Below are positions 1 to 8,315 of a stretch of DNA of 64,000 nucleotides, piece after piece. How positions within the stretch are numbered: position 1 is the stretch's first letter; every line of letters starts with the position of its first letter. Source of the stretch: Sulfurimonas sp. Its GTDB lineage: Bacteria > Campylobacterota > Campylobacteria > Campylobacterales > Sulfurimonadaceae. The stretch covers positions 1-64,000 of the forward strand of contig JALUXP010000023.1 in the NCBI GenBank assembly GCA_027013295.1, written 5' to 3'. A program made the translations under genes and the position numbers. The notes under the pieces were generated by a model, which saw nothing but the letters and a program-made list of their open reading frames with translations, made no database searches and was not told the origin of the DNA.

Positions 1-165
1 CATTAGGTCTCTTTGTTTGTGGATGGGAATTATAGGGAATTGTTGCTTTATTGTTTCTTAATGCAATATAGAATTAAAATATTTTCTTTATGATGTTTAT
101 TTTATTGTCTTTGTGCTATACATTACTGTAGGTTCAAAGGCGAAAAGTTGCAGGAGCTCAAGATT
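1..165. other. Gene-free left edge with a repeat-like remnant
   Basis: No convincing coding region is seen. The first 100 bases are very AT-rich. From about 109 to 165, directly after the stop of the next minus-strand gene, the sequence resembles the left half of the nested-palindrome repeat at 39151-39414: both share a ggcgaaa-gtt-gcaggagct core followed by caaga-tttt. The similarity was found by eye and has small indels. Confidence 0.45.
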
Positions 166-1146
166 TTATAAAATGTTAAAAGCATTCGCCTCTGCACGGC
201 TTTCAAAGGGTGAACCATTTATCTGTACATCATCAAAAGAGATTGCATAAGCATCTTCTTGATTTGCTTTTGTGTAACTGAGCATCACTCTCACGGCAAG
301 CTCTTTATCTGACTCACTTACATTTTTTGAAAGTAGCCCATGAGGTCCAGGAATGCCTACCGTTTTTAGGTGGTAGTATCTGTCATTGGTTATCTTTTGT
401 AAATGTTCGTTTTCCTCTTTATTGCGTCCCACTACGAGTTTTGCTCCATCACTGAGGCGAAGATGCCTTCCAAACTTCATTACAGGGATATCTTTTACTT
501 CAAAATCTTTCTCATGAGCTATAAAATCAAACATTTTTTTACCAAAGTTCTCATCTGTAAGCAAACACCCACCACCTGGAGACTCAAAATCCTCTAAACC
601 TATCTCCGCAGCTAATTTTAGTTGTCTATCTCGTGAACGACCAGTGATGCCTTCAAGCTTCTCTCTATCTACCCAACCTTTTTCTTCAGGTATGGTAGGT
701 TTGAGCATCTTTGCAGACATGGGACGAAGAAGTAATCCATCTACATCACCATCTTCTAGAACAGTCTGGAGGGCATCTTTGTTTTGGCTCATTGGGCGTT
801 GTCCCATCACCTCGCCACTTAGAAGAAAAGAAGCTCCCTCCACTTCCATAATGCGTTTGGCAACCGCAAACATCTTTGCATGACAATCGATGCAAGGGTT
901 AAAGTTCTTTCCGTAGCCATGTTTAGGAGAGAAAAGTACATCTTGGAGGTACTCGTTTTCTATATCGATGATCTTAAACTCTGCACCTACTTGCTCACAC
1001 ATCGACTCCATATGCTCGCGTCTATCTTTTGTACTTCCAAAACCTGTAGAGATGTTTACAGCCAAGACTTCGATGCCTTGGTCTATGATGAGTTTCATCG
1101 CTAAAGTAGAATCAAGTCCACCGCTAAATAATGCTATTGCTTTCAT
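166..1146 (-). CDS. PP-loop ATPase, MnmA/TrmU-related
   Basis: The 326-residue protein starts with an N-type PP-loop (SGGLDS, residues 8-13) that binds ATP and adenylates a substrate. A Cys-x2-Cys pair in NPCIDCH (C85, C88) resembles the conserved NPDPCxxCN region of the tRNA 2-thiouridylase MnmA, and a third cysteine lies in GGGCLL near residue 194. These features suggest a cytoplasmic sulfur-transfer or RNA-thiolation enzyme. It is not canonical MnmA, because the usual C-terminal beta-barrel architecture is not apparent. Epsilonproteobacteria often carry this MnmA-like protein under vague names such as argininosuccinate synthase domain protein. It lies 9 bp downstream of dnaG on the same strand, so the two are probably co-transcribed. 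Substrate unknown. Confidence 0.75.
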   Translation of the reverse strand: MKAIALFSGGLDSTLAMKLIIDQGIEVLAVNISTGFGSTKDRREHMESMCEQVGAEFKIIDIENEYLQDVLFSPKHGYGKNFNPCIDCHAKMFAVAKRIMEVEGASFLLSGEVMGQRPMSQNKDALQTVLEDGDVDGLLLRPMSAKMLKPTIPEEKGWVDREKLEGITGRSRDRQLKLAAEIGLEDFESPGGGCLLTDENFGKKMFDFIAHEKDFEVKDIPVMKFGRHLRLSDGAKLVVGRNKEENEHLQKITNDRYYHLKTVGIPGPHGLLSKNVSESDKELAVRVMLSYTKANQEDAYAISFDDVQINGSPFESRAEANAFNIL

Positions 1147-1155
1147 GAAAATACC

Positions 1156-2790
1156 TTATTGTCGTTTTAATTTTGCAATTTTACCACGAAGTCGTTTTAT
1201 CTCAAAACTTTTTCGCTCATAGTCCATATTTTGTTGCATCTGTATCTTTTTGAGCTCTCGTTCATGATAGCGTATCATAAAAGGTGTTAGCTCAGCTTGA
1301 AGCGCCTCTGAACTTTGCAAAGCCTTGATACTCTCATCTACTGAGATTGCCATAAGGATTGGCTCATCAAAGTTTCCTGCTAAGGCAAGAGTGAGCTCAT
1401 TTTGGTGAAACTGAAGCAATGAGGGGTCGAGTACATCCAAAATCTGATCTATCATCTGTGGGTATTCCATCACTGTTTTGATGATGCTAAGTTCCCACAT
1501 ATCTTTGTGCTGTGAAGAGTTTTGCAACATTTGATTTGGAGCTTGGTTGTTTGTGCTTTGCGTAAGTCGTACAAAAGATGGACTCACGCCTAGTCTCGAG
1601 GCAAGGTAGGACTTATACTCCTCTTGAAGCAATGGACTCAAAGTTTTTAAGTAGCCAATACCCTCACTCAAACAACTTTCTCTCGCTTTTGGGTCATTCA
1701 TATCGTACAAACTCATTAGCTCATCTAAAACAAACTCTATGAAAGGCTTGGGCGAGCGAAACATCTCGGCTAATTCGTTGGCTCTGCCTGTGTGTACCAT
1801 ATCAGCAGGGTCAAGACCTCCACTAAAGATCACAACACCACCATCAAAGCCACCAGCACTCAGCAATCTTGATGCTTTAAGAGCGGCTGTACGACCTGCC
1901 TTGTCTCCATCATACGCCATGATAACCCTAGGCTCACCTTTTCTCAGAAGAGGAAGATGCTCCTGTGTCAAGGCTGTCCCAAGAGTTGCTACTGCATTGG
2001 TAAAACCAGCTTGATGGAGCATGATGACATCTAAATAACCCTCTGTGATGATGATCTCTTTAGTTTTATGAAGTGATTGTTTTGCATGATGATAAGCATA
2101 AAGCAAACGCGACTTGTTAAAGAAATTTGTTTCAGGAGAGTTTACATACTTCGCCTGATGTCCAGTAATGGTTCTTCCACCAAAACCAACAATAGAGCCA
2201 TTGGCAGAATGGATAGGAAAAGTGATCCGTTCTATAAAACGAGCAAAATACCTACCCCCATCATGTCCAACTACACCCATATCTATAGCTTCATTCATCG
2301 TAAACATCTGCTTTTGAATATAGTTTATAGTAGAGTTAGAATTTGGGGCATACCCTATGCCAAACTTCTCAACACTACTCTCAAAGATGCCGCGCTCTTT
2401 GATGTACGCAGTTGCTTTTTTATGTGAACTCAGAAGGTTTTGATAGTATTCGTTAAGTTTGTCCATCACTTGTGAACGGGGTTTGTTGTGCTTGTTATCT
2501 GTGTAAGAAAGGGTAAAGTTATAAGTGTCTGCGAGCTTCTCTAACGCTTCTGGGTAGTTGAGCTTCTCATACTCCATCGTAAACTTAATGCTATCTCCGC
2601 CACTTCCACAGCCGAAACAGTGGTATATCTGCTTTGCAGGACTGACAACAAATGAGGCCGTTTTTTCTTCATGAAAAGGGCAAGGTGCTTTGTAGTTTGC
2701 ACCTGCTTTTTTGAGCTCCACATAGCTTCCTACAACATCAACAACATCAAGTCGAGCTTTGAGGGCTTCTATGGAGTCTTGGGTAATCAT
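1156..2790 (-). CDS. dnaG: DNA primase DnaG
   Basis: This 544-residue protein is the primase that makes RNA primers for lagging-strand DNA synthesis together with the DnaB helicase. The N-terminal CHC2 zinc-binding domain is visible with ligands C37, H40, C58 and C61. A TOPRIM domain follows, with EGYLD as the acidic motif and AYDGDKAG as the second metal-binding motif. The C-terminal helicase-binding part, about 130 residues, is rich in charged helices and poorly conserved, as is usual in this class. The length is typical for epsilonproteobacterial DnaG. The ATG start gives the normal N-terminus, with helix and zinc finger. It is followed closely by the PP-loop gene. Confidence 0.97.
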   Translation of the reverse strand: MITQDSIEALKARLDVVDVVGSYVELKKAGANYKAPCPFHEEKTASFVVSPAKQIYHCFGCGSGGDSIKFTMEYEKLNYPEALEKLADTYNFTLSYTDNKHNKPRSQVMDKLNEYYQNLLSSHKKATAYIKERGIFESSVEKFGIGYAPNSNSTINYIQKQMFTMNEAIDMGVVGHDGGRYFARFIERITFPIHSANGSIVGFGGRTITGHQAKYVNSPETNFFNKSRLLYAYHHAKQSLHKTKEIIITEGYLDVIMLHQAGFTNAVATLGTALTQEHLPLLRKGEPRVIMAYDGDKAGRTAALKASRLLSAGGFDGGVVIFSGGLDPADMVHTGRANELAEMFRSPKPFIEFVLDELMSLYDMNDPKARESCLSEGIGYLKTLSPLLQEEYKSYLASRLGVSPSFVRLTQSTNNQAPNQMLQNSSQHKDMWELSIIKTVMEYPQMIDQILDVLDPSLLQFHQNELTLALAGNFDEPILMAISVDESIKALQSSEALQAELTPFMIRYHERELKKIQMQQNMDYERKSFEIKRLRGKIAKLKRQ

Positions 2791-2831
2791 AAGAGGGATT
2801 ATACCCTCCTATGACTTTGGAGTAGATTATA

Positions 2832-2969
2832 CTATCTATATAAATCAGAAGTTGGATGGTTTGGTTTAGAGATCTGTTTTGGTTTGACTGTTTTTGTGTC
2901 ATAGTGAACTATATCACCAGCTTGGAGAGTGCCAAATGCGAAAATCGCAACTAATAGTATTTTTTTCAT
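2832..2969 (-). CDS. Small secreted peptide of 45 residues
   Basis: A short gene encodes MKKILLVAIFAFGTLQAG followed by about 27 polar residues ending in SDLYR. The first 18 residues are a good Sec signal peptide with cleavage likely after QAG, leaving a mature periplasmic peptide of about 27 residues. A ribosome binding site (AAGGAT) sits 6-7 bases before the ATG. About 80 bases upstream is an FNR-like palindrome at 3050-3063, and a TAAAAT -10 box lies 32 bp from its centre. It sits between dnaG and the structured element that follows nosZ, on the same strand as nosZ. The family is not recognised. The signal peptide and promoter argue that it is a real gene; a role in N2O respiration is inference from the promoter only. 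Confidence 0.7.
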   Translation of the reverse strand: MKKILLVAIFAFGTLQAGDIVHYDTKTVKPKQISKPNHPTSDLYR

Positions 2970-3021
2970 GTTATATCCTTGGTAAGAACGCTTTACGCTC
3001 TAGTATTTTTAAATCAGAGTA

Positions 3022-3063
3022 ATTTTATCCGATTTAAAAATACACAGCATTGATATAGCTCAA
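3022..3063 (-). promoter_or_regulatory. FNR-like box and -10 element before the small secreted peptide
   Basis: The palindrome TTGAT-ATAG-CTCAA (3050-3063) differs at one base from the FNR consensus TTGAT-N4-ATCAA. On the minus strand a TAAAAT -10 hexamer lies at 3027-3022. The centre-to-centre distance is 32 bp, as expected for a class II activator site near -41.5. No other gene start is nearby. Confidence 0.5.
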
Positions 3064-3200
3064 GAATTTCGATGAATTTATTTTTTAAATAATTATTATA
3101 AGTTTTTTTGAAGAATTAATTTTTGGAAAAATTAGAACAAACTAGAGAGAAAAACTCAATACGAACATTAAAAAAACATGTTCGATAAAGAGTCTTTAAA

Positions 3201-3301
3201 GTGCGGTTCTGCACGGGAGCCCTCCGCTGAGGAGAACCCATGTGCCCCGTAGGAAATGCCCTTGGGGTATAACGCAGGTTGAGGGGCTTTTGCTCCTCAG
3301 C
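3201..3301. ncRNA. GC-rich structured element directly after nosZ, identity unknown
   Basis: This 101-base stretch is 61 % G+C by hand count within strongly AT-rich flanks. It can fold with an outer 9-bp helix (GCTGAGGAG at 3226-3234 with CTCCTCAGC at 3293-3301), an inner CCCC/GGGG helix (3245-3248 with 3264-3267), and a separate GTGC/GCAC hairpin at 3201-3214. It starts 10 bases after the nosZ stop on the minus strand, so it could act as a 3'-end processing, stabilising or termination structure. It could instead be an independent RNA or the remnant of a structured mobile element. It does not match the SRP, tmRNA, RNase P or TPP motifs I know. Strand is undetermined. Confidence 0.5.
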
Positions 3302-3310
3302 CGTTAGATA

Positions 3311-5911
3311 TTAAAACAAATTCGCATTTTGATCTACCCATTTAAGGTACTCAATGATATTTTTTACTTCTTTTTTATTCATATGCTGATTAGGCATTTT
3401 AAGATTAAAGTAATCAATCATAGATTTGACATACGGATCTTTGTATTTTGATGCTGGATCTAAGACAAATTCTTTTACCCATTTTTCACTATTTGAACCG
3501 TGTCTTTCAAGTACACCTGTAAGGTCTGGACCTGAAGATACTTTTCCAATAACATGGCATCCACCACAACCACCTTCTCCAAACGCTCTCTCACCAGCTG
3601 CTGCTGCATCTGATTGTTTTGTAGCGACTTTACGGACAAGGAGATCTTTTGCTCTGATTCCAACATCTGCTGTTTTAACCATAAGTTGCCAAATCATATT
3701 TTCAAAAAGGATAGCTTTTTCATAATCACCTTTTTTAACTGCAGCGTCAGCTAGTTTTTTCTGAGCAGGAATTTGACCATATTGATCAAATGCATCAGTG
3801 ACTAGAGCAGCAACAGTTTTATGATCACCAAACTTATTGTCTTTTAAGAATTTAACAACAGATTGGATAACTGCATCGGTAGCATTATTGACAGCTACAG
3901 TTTTGTCATACTCTGCTTTAAGCTCAGCTTTGCTCATAGTTTTCATTTTTAGTTTTTGAGCCGATACATATTTTTTGTTCGGATCTTTAACCATCATATA
4001 ACCCATCATCTCTAAGTGAAGTGCTGAACAAAATTCTGTACAGTAGTAAGGGAAAACACCCTCTTTGTCTGCTTTAAACTTGATAGTTGAAGTTTCACCT
4101 GGTTCTAATGATGCATGCACATTATAATCATCAACTGTAAAACCGTGAGTTTCATCTTCAGCTCTCTCTAGGTTTGTCATATAGATAGTAACTTCGTCAC
4201 CTTTATTTACCGTGATATGCTCAGGGTTAATGTGAGAACGAACTAAAGTACCATAAACAAATACTTTATTACCTTTACGAACGATTTTTTCTTGTCCTGC
4301 TAAAGTTTTACCTATGGATGTTTCATCTGTTCTAGTATCAGTACCCATTTTGTATCTTTGAGCTGGATGCAATTTACTTGCACGGATAGCTACAGCTTGG
4401 TGAGGTTCACCTAACGGTAAAGGCATATCAACAAGAAGATCCATTTTTTTACCACTAATATCAATCAACTGGTGATTTTGTGGGTGAAGTGGACCAACTG
4501 GGTCAAATCTATCAATAGTCAATTTATTTAAAGCAATGATATATTTTCCTTGAGGATCTGCAGATTTACCCTCCATCCCACAAAGGTGACCAATATTATA
4601 GTGAACATTTATTTTATCGATTACTTTACCTGTAATATAGTTCCACTTAACAACTTGAGAGTCAACATAGAGTGAAGTATAGATTTCACCTTCAACATTT
4701 GAGTATTGATTATGTAATGGCCCAAGTCCTAGTTCAACTTGTCTGTGAAGTGAAGCTTTCATATCTAAGATAGGAATCCCGTATGGATCTTTACCAATAT
4801 ATTTTTTGTTTTTGATAAGTTTTTTAATCTTGCTCCATTTATAAACAGAAGCATGAGTATCTAGCTTACCACAAACGGTAATGTATTCACCATTTGGAGA
4901 AACATCAACACCATGAGGTGATTTTGGTTCTGGAATTAAAAAGAGTGCATTGTTAGCAACTGCAACACTTATAGGGATAACTCTGTGACCATTTATAATT
5001 TTAACATTTTTCTTATTTTTAGCGATTTTTGCAAGTTTTTGCCAGTTGTATACATGCATAAAGTCAGTATCGTTACGACTCATACCAGCTTCGTTTGGTG
5101 GCATACCAACTTCTATTCCACCTGTGTACATCTCTGAGTTAAACGAGTTTGTAAAACCCCAACCATAAGAAGCACCCTTACCAGCATCACTCAAATCTTG
5201 CATATATGGAGGCATCTCAATAGTGAAAGACTCTTTTGGCTTAATACGCCCTTTTTTATGATCAAATTTCCATAAAGTTACACCACCACGGTATGTCTCT
5301 TTGTACTCTTCGATAGGATGATAATTATTATCATACGGTGCAGCATATTGACAAGCTTCTAAAATATACTCAGAATTTGGAGTGAAGAAAGCTCCACCAT
5401 GCTCTGATTTGAATACAGGGTTGACAACAATTTGTTTTGTTTCAAAATCAGTTAAATCGATAATAGCTACACGAGGATTTGCTTTATCGTTAATAGCTAA
5501 CCATTTACCATCATATTTTCCATTTGTTTCTGAAAGACCTGGGTGGTGAGTATCTCCCCAGTTAATCTCTTTACCTCGAATATTACCTTCTCTTAATACT
5601 TTAAGACTTTCTTGGTCAAAACCATACCCTTGCCAAGGCTCAGGTGTAAATACAGCAATATATTTTAAAATTCTCATACCTGGAACACCATAAACAATCA
5701 CTTGTCCAGACTGACCACCAGAACTAAATACGATAAACTCATTTCGTCCACCAGTTGGGATGTAAGTTTTCGCAGCATGAATAACATCTGTTTCTGTTAA
5801 ACCTCTAGCTTTCATCACTTTTTCTAGTTCACCGCCACCAGCTGATGCGACCGTTGCCGCTAGTGTAGTTCCTAAAACAAGTGAAGAAAGTTTATTGAAA
5901 GTTTTACTCAT
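3311..5911 (-). CDS. nosZ: Clade II (Sec-type) nitrous oxide reductase with cytochrome c domain
   Basis: NosZ reduces N2O to N2 in the periplasm, the last step of denitrification. The 866-residue protein has a Sec signal peptide (no twin arginine) ending near ASAGGG, which is diagnostic of clade II. The beta-propeller carries the histidines expected for the CuZ cluster (DTHHPG, SEHGGA, SPHGVD, GPLHNQ, NIGHLCG, EPHQAV). The cupredoxin-like CuA domain has Cys-x3-Cys-x3-His plus a nearby Met near residues 620-635. A C-terminal monohaem cytochrome c domain follows with CGGCH at residue 782, as in Wolinella and Sulfurimonas. An AAGGAGAAG ribosome site precedes the ATG. It has its own promoter region and lies 43 kb from the other nos genes. 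Confidence 0.97.
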   Translation of the reverse strand: MSKTFNKLSSLVLGTTLAATVASAGGGELEKVMKARGLTETDVIHAAKTYIPTGGRNEFIVFSSGGQSGQVIVYGVPGMRILKYIAVFTPEPWQGYGFDQESLKVLREGNIRGKEINWGDTHHPGLSETNGKYDGKWLAINDKANPRVAIIDLTDFETKQIVVNPVFKSEHGGAFFTPNSEYILEACQYAAPYDNNYHPIEEYKETYRGGVTLWKFDHKKGRIKPKESFTIEMPPYMQDLSDAGKGASYGWGFTNSFNSEMYTGGIEVGMPPNEAGMSRNDTDFMHVYNWQKLAKIAKNKKNVKIINGHRVIPISVAVANNALFLIPEPKSPHGVDVSPNGEYITVCGKLDTHASVYKWSKIKKLIKNKKYIGKDPYGIPILDMKASLHRQVELGLGPLHNQYSNVEGEIYTSLYVDSQVVKWNYITGKVIDKINVHYNIGHLCGMEGKSADPQGKYIIALNKLTIDRFDPVGPLHPQNHQLIDISGKKMDLLVDMPLPLGEPHQAVAIRASKLHPAQRYKMGTDTRTDETSIGKTLAGQEKIVRKGNKVFVYGTLVRSHINPEHITVNKGDEVTIYMTNLERAEDETHGFTVDDYNVHASLEPGETSTIKFKADKEGVFPYYCTEFCSALHLEMMGYMMVKDPNKKYVSAQKLKMKTMSKAELKAEYDKTVAVNNATDAVIQSVVKFLKDNKFGDHKTVAALVTDAFDQYGQIPAQKKLADAAVKKGDYEKAILFENMIWQLMVKTADVGIRAKDLLVRKVATKQSDAAAAGERAFGEGGCGGCHVIGKVSSGPDLTGVLERHGSNSEKWVKEFVLDPASKYKDPYVKSMIDYFNLKMPNQHMNKKEVKNIIEYLKWVDQNANLF

Positions 5912-5958
5912 CTCTTCTCCTTTTTTTCATCAAAAATTAAAATTTTCTGAATGATAAA

Positions 5959-6002
5959 GTATAGTATTACAAAATAAAGTTCCATAATTTGACTAAGGTC
6001 AA
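5959..6002 (-). promoter_or_regulatory. nosZ promoter with variant Crp/Fnr palindrome
   Basis: The perfect palindrome TTGAC-N4-GTCAA (5989-6002) lies between the upstream sensor gene and nosZ. On the minus strand a TATACT -10 box is at 5964-5959, 34 bp from the palindrome centre, so the centre sits about 41-44 bases before the predicted start. This is class II activator geometry. The outer C/G differs from the TTGAT/ATCAA boxes at the second nos locus. Confidence 0.65.
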
Positions 6003-6010
6003 AATATCGA

Positions 6011-6973
6011 TTATTTTCTTTTTGAAATCAGTTTTTCTAAGTCTAATTTCATATTTTGTAAATTTTTGGATGAGATACTTAACTCCTCAAGAGATAATAT
6101 CAGTGCATCTTCTTTTTTTGTAAATTCATCTTCTGTTGTATCATTTTCCTGCATATCGCTGAAGAGTTCCATCAATTCTTCAATATTTTCCTCACATACT
6201 TCCAAAGACTTGTAAGAGTGCTCAAGTGACTGGCTTGCATGCTCTATGGAGTTATTTATCTTATCTACCATATGATTAAAGTTATTTGTTGCTTCGAGAA
6301 CTTCATCACTTTTTTTCTCAACATCCATATACTCTAAATTTTCTATACTTGAAGAGCTAATGATATTTTTTGAGGTTATTAGAAATTTTTGTATGAAAGA
6401 GATGGTCATATTTACTTGAAAAAACAGATAGATTAACAGGAATATTAGAAGAAGAAAAAGCGTGTATTGTATATTTTTGTTTTTTTTCTCAGATGCATTA
6501 AAATAGTGTTGATTTAAATTTATAAGTTTATTAAACTCCATGAGTAATTTTAAATTTGTGTTGTATATATCTTTAACAATTCCCTCTAAGAGTATGTTGG
6601 AATACAAGGTAGCAACTTGTGTATTATCTCTAAATTTTTGTACATAAAGGTAAAACTGATTCCACAATACAAGGATTTTTTCATTTTGTTTTTGCATCTC
6701 TTTACTAGCAAAGGCAGTGTTGTCTATACTTTTATTGTTCATATTATCTATAAATTTTTGTATCAATGCATCCAACTTTTCAGAAGGTTGATTTTTATTT
6801 TTATAAATGTAGAAAATATTTTTAGAGATCTCTTGTGTAAAATCTTTTTGTTGATTGATAGTGTCCAAAATATCATTGTTTTGAGTATGATTTTTACTCA
6901 TAGAGATAGATAATACTGCTAAAGACATACTAAGTACAAATATCAATGCACCAACAATTTTTATCTTTGTCAC
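6011..6973 (-). CDS. Membrane sensor-like protein without output domain (PilJ/NarX-type sensor)
   Basis: The 320-residue protein has one N-terminal membrane helix (about residues 5-25), a roughly 140-residue helical periplasmic region, a second membrane helix (about 168-190), and a cytoplasmic coiled-coil tail of about 130 residues. This layout resembles the four-helix sensor module of NarX/PilJ/chemoreceptor proteins. However, no kinase, GGDEF or methyl-accepting signalling domain follows. The GTG start overlaps the TGA of the Crp/Fnr gene (GTGA) and is preceded by GGAG, so the two are translationally coupled. It lies just upstream of nosZ on the same strand. It may sense a respiratory signal and act on the coupled regulator by protein contact, but that is inference. 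Confidence 0.6.
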   Translation of the reverse strand: MTKIKIVGALIFVLSMSLAVLSISMSKNHTQNNDILDTINQQKDFTQEISKNIFYIYKNKNQPSEKLDALIQKFIDNMNNKSIDNTAFASKEMQKQNEKILVLWNQFYLYVQKFRDNTQVATLYSNILLEGIVKDIYNTNLKLLMEFNKLINLNQHYFNASEKKNKNIQYTLFLLLIFLLIYLFFQVNMTISFIQKFLITSKNIISSSSIENLEYMDVEKKSDEVLEATNNFNHMVDKINNSIEHASQSLEHSYKSLEVCEENIEELMELFSDMQENDTTEDEFTKKEDALILSLEELSISSKNLQNMKLDLEKLISKRK

Positions 6974-7635
6974 ACTATCTCCTCTTCATATATATTTTTA
7001 AGTGCATCATCATCTAACACTTTAACCTGTCCATGTATTATACCAATAATATTATTGCGTTTAAGTCTGTTGAGAACCCGTGAAAGTGTTGCAGGTTGGA
7101 TATGAAGCATTAAGGAGATATCATGTCTCTTATGTTTGTTAAACATCTCCAAATCAGAACTTAGCATCATAGCGACCTTAGATACTGCATCAAAAATAAA
7201 TTCTCGATTGAGCAGGTCTTGCATCTTGCAAGAACGCTCTATAGCTTCATAGGCAAACTCACTACAAAGTATTTTTGTATCTAAAAACTGTTGTTTAAAG
7301 AGTGCATAATCTATACTAAGGATTTTTGAATCCTCTTGCAAAGCTATATTTGAAAAGGTCACCACACTTTGTGCTTCAAAGTCTGTTATCTCACTTAAAA
7401 GAGAGTTAGATGCTATGTTATAAAGAAATATCTCATTTTCATGTTTATCTATTTTGTAAACTTTTGCCGAACCAGACACCAAAAACTCTAAGTTTTTTAA
7501 ACGCTGATTTTCATAATGAAGGATATATTCATTTGTGTATCTATAAAGATGTGAATAAGAAGATAAACTTTCTATCTCTACCGCACTTAAGGATCTAAAA
7601 AAGTCCAGTGATTTTATGGCAGCTTTGAGGGACAA
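6970..7635 (-). CDS. Crp/Fnr-family transcription regulator (nosZ locus)
   Basis: The protein of about 221 residues has an N-terminal cyclic-nucleotide-like beta-barrel, a long dimerisation helix and a C-terminal winged helix-turn-helix with recognition helix QPATLSRVLNRL. In Fnr the corresponding motif is ExxSR; here the Glu is replaced by Ala, so the site read may differ from TTGAT. There is no N-terminal cysteine cluster, so it is not an Fe-S oxygen sensor of the Fnr type; a haem/NO sensor of DNR/NNR type is possible. No ATG exists near the N-terminus. I chose the TTG at 7635, preceded by AGG and giving a normal family N-terminus (IKSLDFFRSLS). An in-frame TTG at 7665 also exists. It overlaps the end of the upstream gene. 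Confidence 0.8.
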   Translation of the reverse strand: MSLKAAIKSLDFFRSLSAVEIESLSSYSHLYRYTNEYILHYENQRLKNLEFLVSGSAKVYKIDKHENEIFLYNIASNSLLSEITDFEAQSVVTFSNIALQEDSKILSIDYALFKQQFLDTKILCSEFAYEAIERSCKMQDLLNREFIFDAVSKVAMMLSSDLEMFNKHKRHDISLMLHIQPATLSRVLNRLKRNNIIGIIHGQVKVLDDDALKNIYEEEIV

Positions 7636-7643
7636 AAGAAAAC

Positions 7644-8087
7644 CTAATGAACCAAACCAGTACAATCTTTTAGTGAAATATCAAATCGGAACAATTTTGC
7701 TTTGGTCTTTGCACTGATGTAAGAATATGAAGTGTTGATACCCGCATCTAAAAACTTACTTGAGGATTGGCAGACACCTACTGTAACTGCTTTTTTCATA
7801 CGACCTCTATCTTCTTTTCTCACGCTCTCATCACTTTTAGCACCTGTATTTAACTCAAATGTATATAAAAGTGTTGTCCCTTTTGCTTGAATATCTGTCA
7901 AGGTTGTGTATTTATCTACAGTTTGAGGTAAGGTTTGTTTTATCTCTTTTGTTACAAGCTTGACGATCTTTGTGTTTTGTGCCTTCATTTGCTCAGCTGG
8001 AAATTCACCTGTTCTTGTTGGCGTGTCTAAGCTAGCACCAAAAGATAAACTGGCACTCAATAGAAAAAGAAGAACTTTTTTTGTCAT
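7644..8087 (-). CDS. Periplasmic protein of unknown function
   Basis: The 147-residue protein begins with a clear Sec signal peptide (MTKKVLLFLLSASLSFGAS). The mature part carries two cysteines, in VGVCQSSS and SLKDCTG, which flank a segment that reads like the widespread small proteobacterial exported proteins ending in Cys-x(about 30)-Cys. A disulfide is plausible. It is the first gene of a probable cistron with the Crp/Fnr regulator, whose start lies inside or next to its 3' end. An AAAGG ribosome site precedes the ATG. No function can be assigned; the context suggests a link to the nosZ-locus regulation. Confidence 0.75.
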   Translation of the reverse strand: MTKKVLLFLLSASLSFGASLDTPTRTGEFPAEQMKAQNTKIVKLVTKEIKQTLPQTVDKYTTLTDIQAKGTTLLYTFELNTGAKSDESVRKEDRGRMKKAVTVGVCQSSSKFLDAGINTSYSYISAKTKAKLFRFDISLKDCTGLVH

Positions 8088-8175
8088 TACTTGACCTTTT
8101 TTTTAAATTAATTCTACTGAGCCACTTGCAGATTTCTAAAAATAACCTACAATTTAAGCTAAATTAAATTTAAAA

Positions 8176-8228
8176 AAAGCCTCTTTAAATCAGGTAAATA
8201 TCATGAGATTGTACAAAAGGCTTTTTAT
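8176..8228 (-). terminator. Possible terminator after the Hyf-like operon
   Basis: An inverted repeat AAAAAGCC/GGCTTTTT with a loop of about 35 bases lies in the 228-bp gap between the Hyf-like operon end and the next gene. On the minus strand the right arm runs into TTTTTTT, as for an intrinsic terminator, but the loop is unusually long. Nothing else is seen in this gap. Confidence 0.4.
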
Positions 8229-8315
8229 GGAAAACATTGTACCAAGAATATCTTCAAGTCTATCTAAAATGTGAAATAAAATTCTTGATTTTGCTAAAAA
8301 AGAGACCTATAAAAT

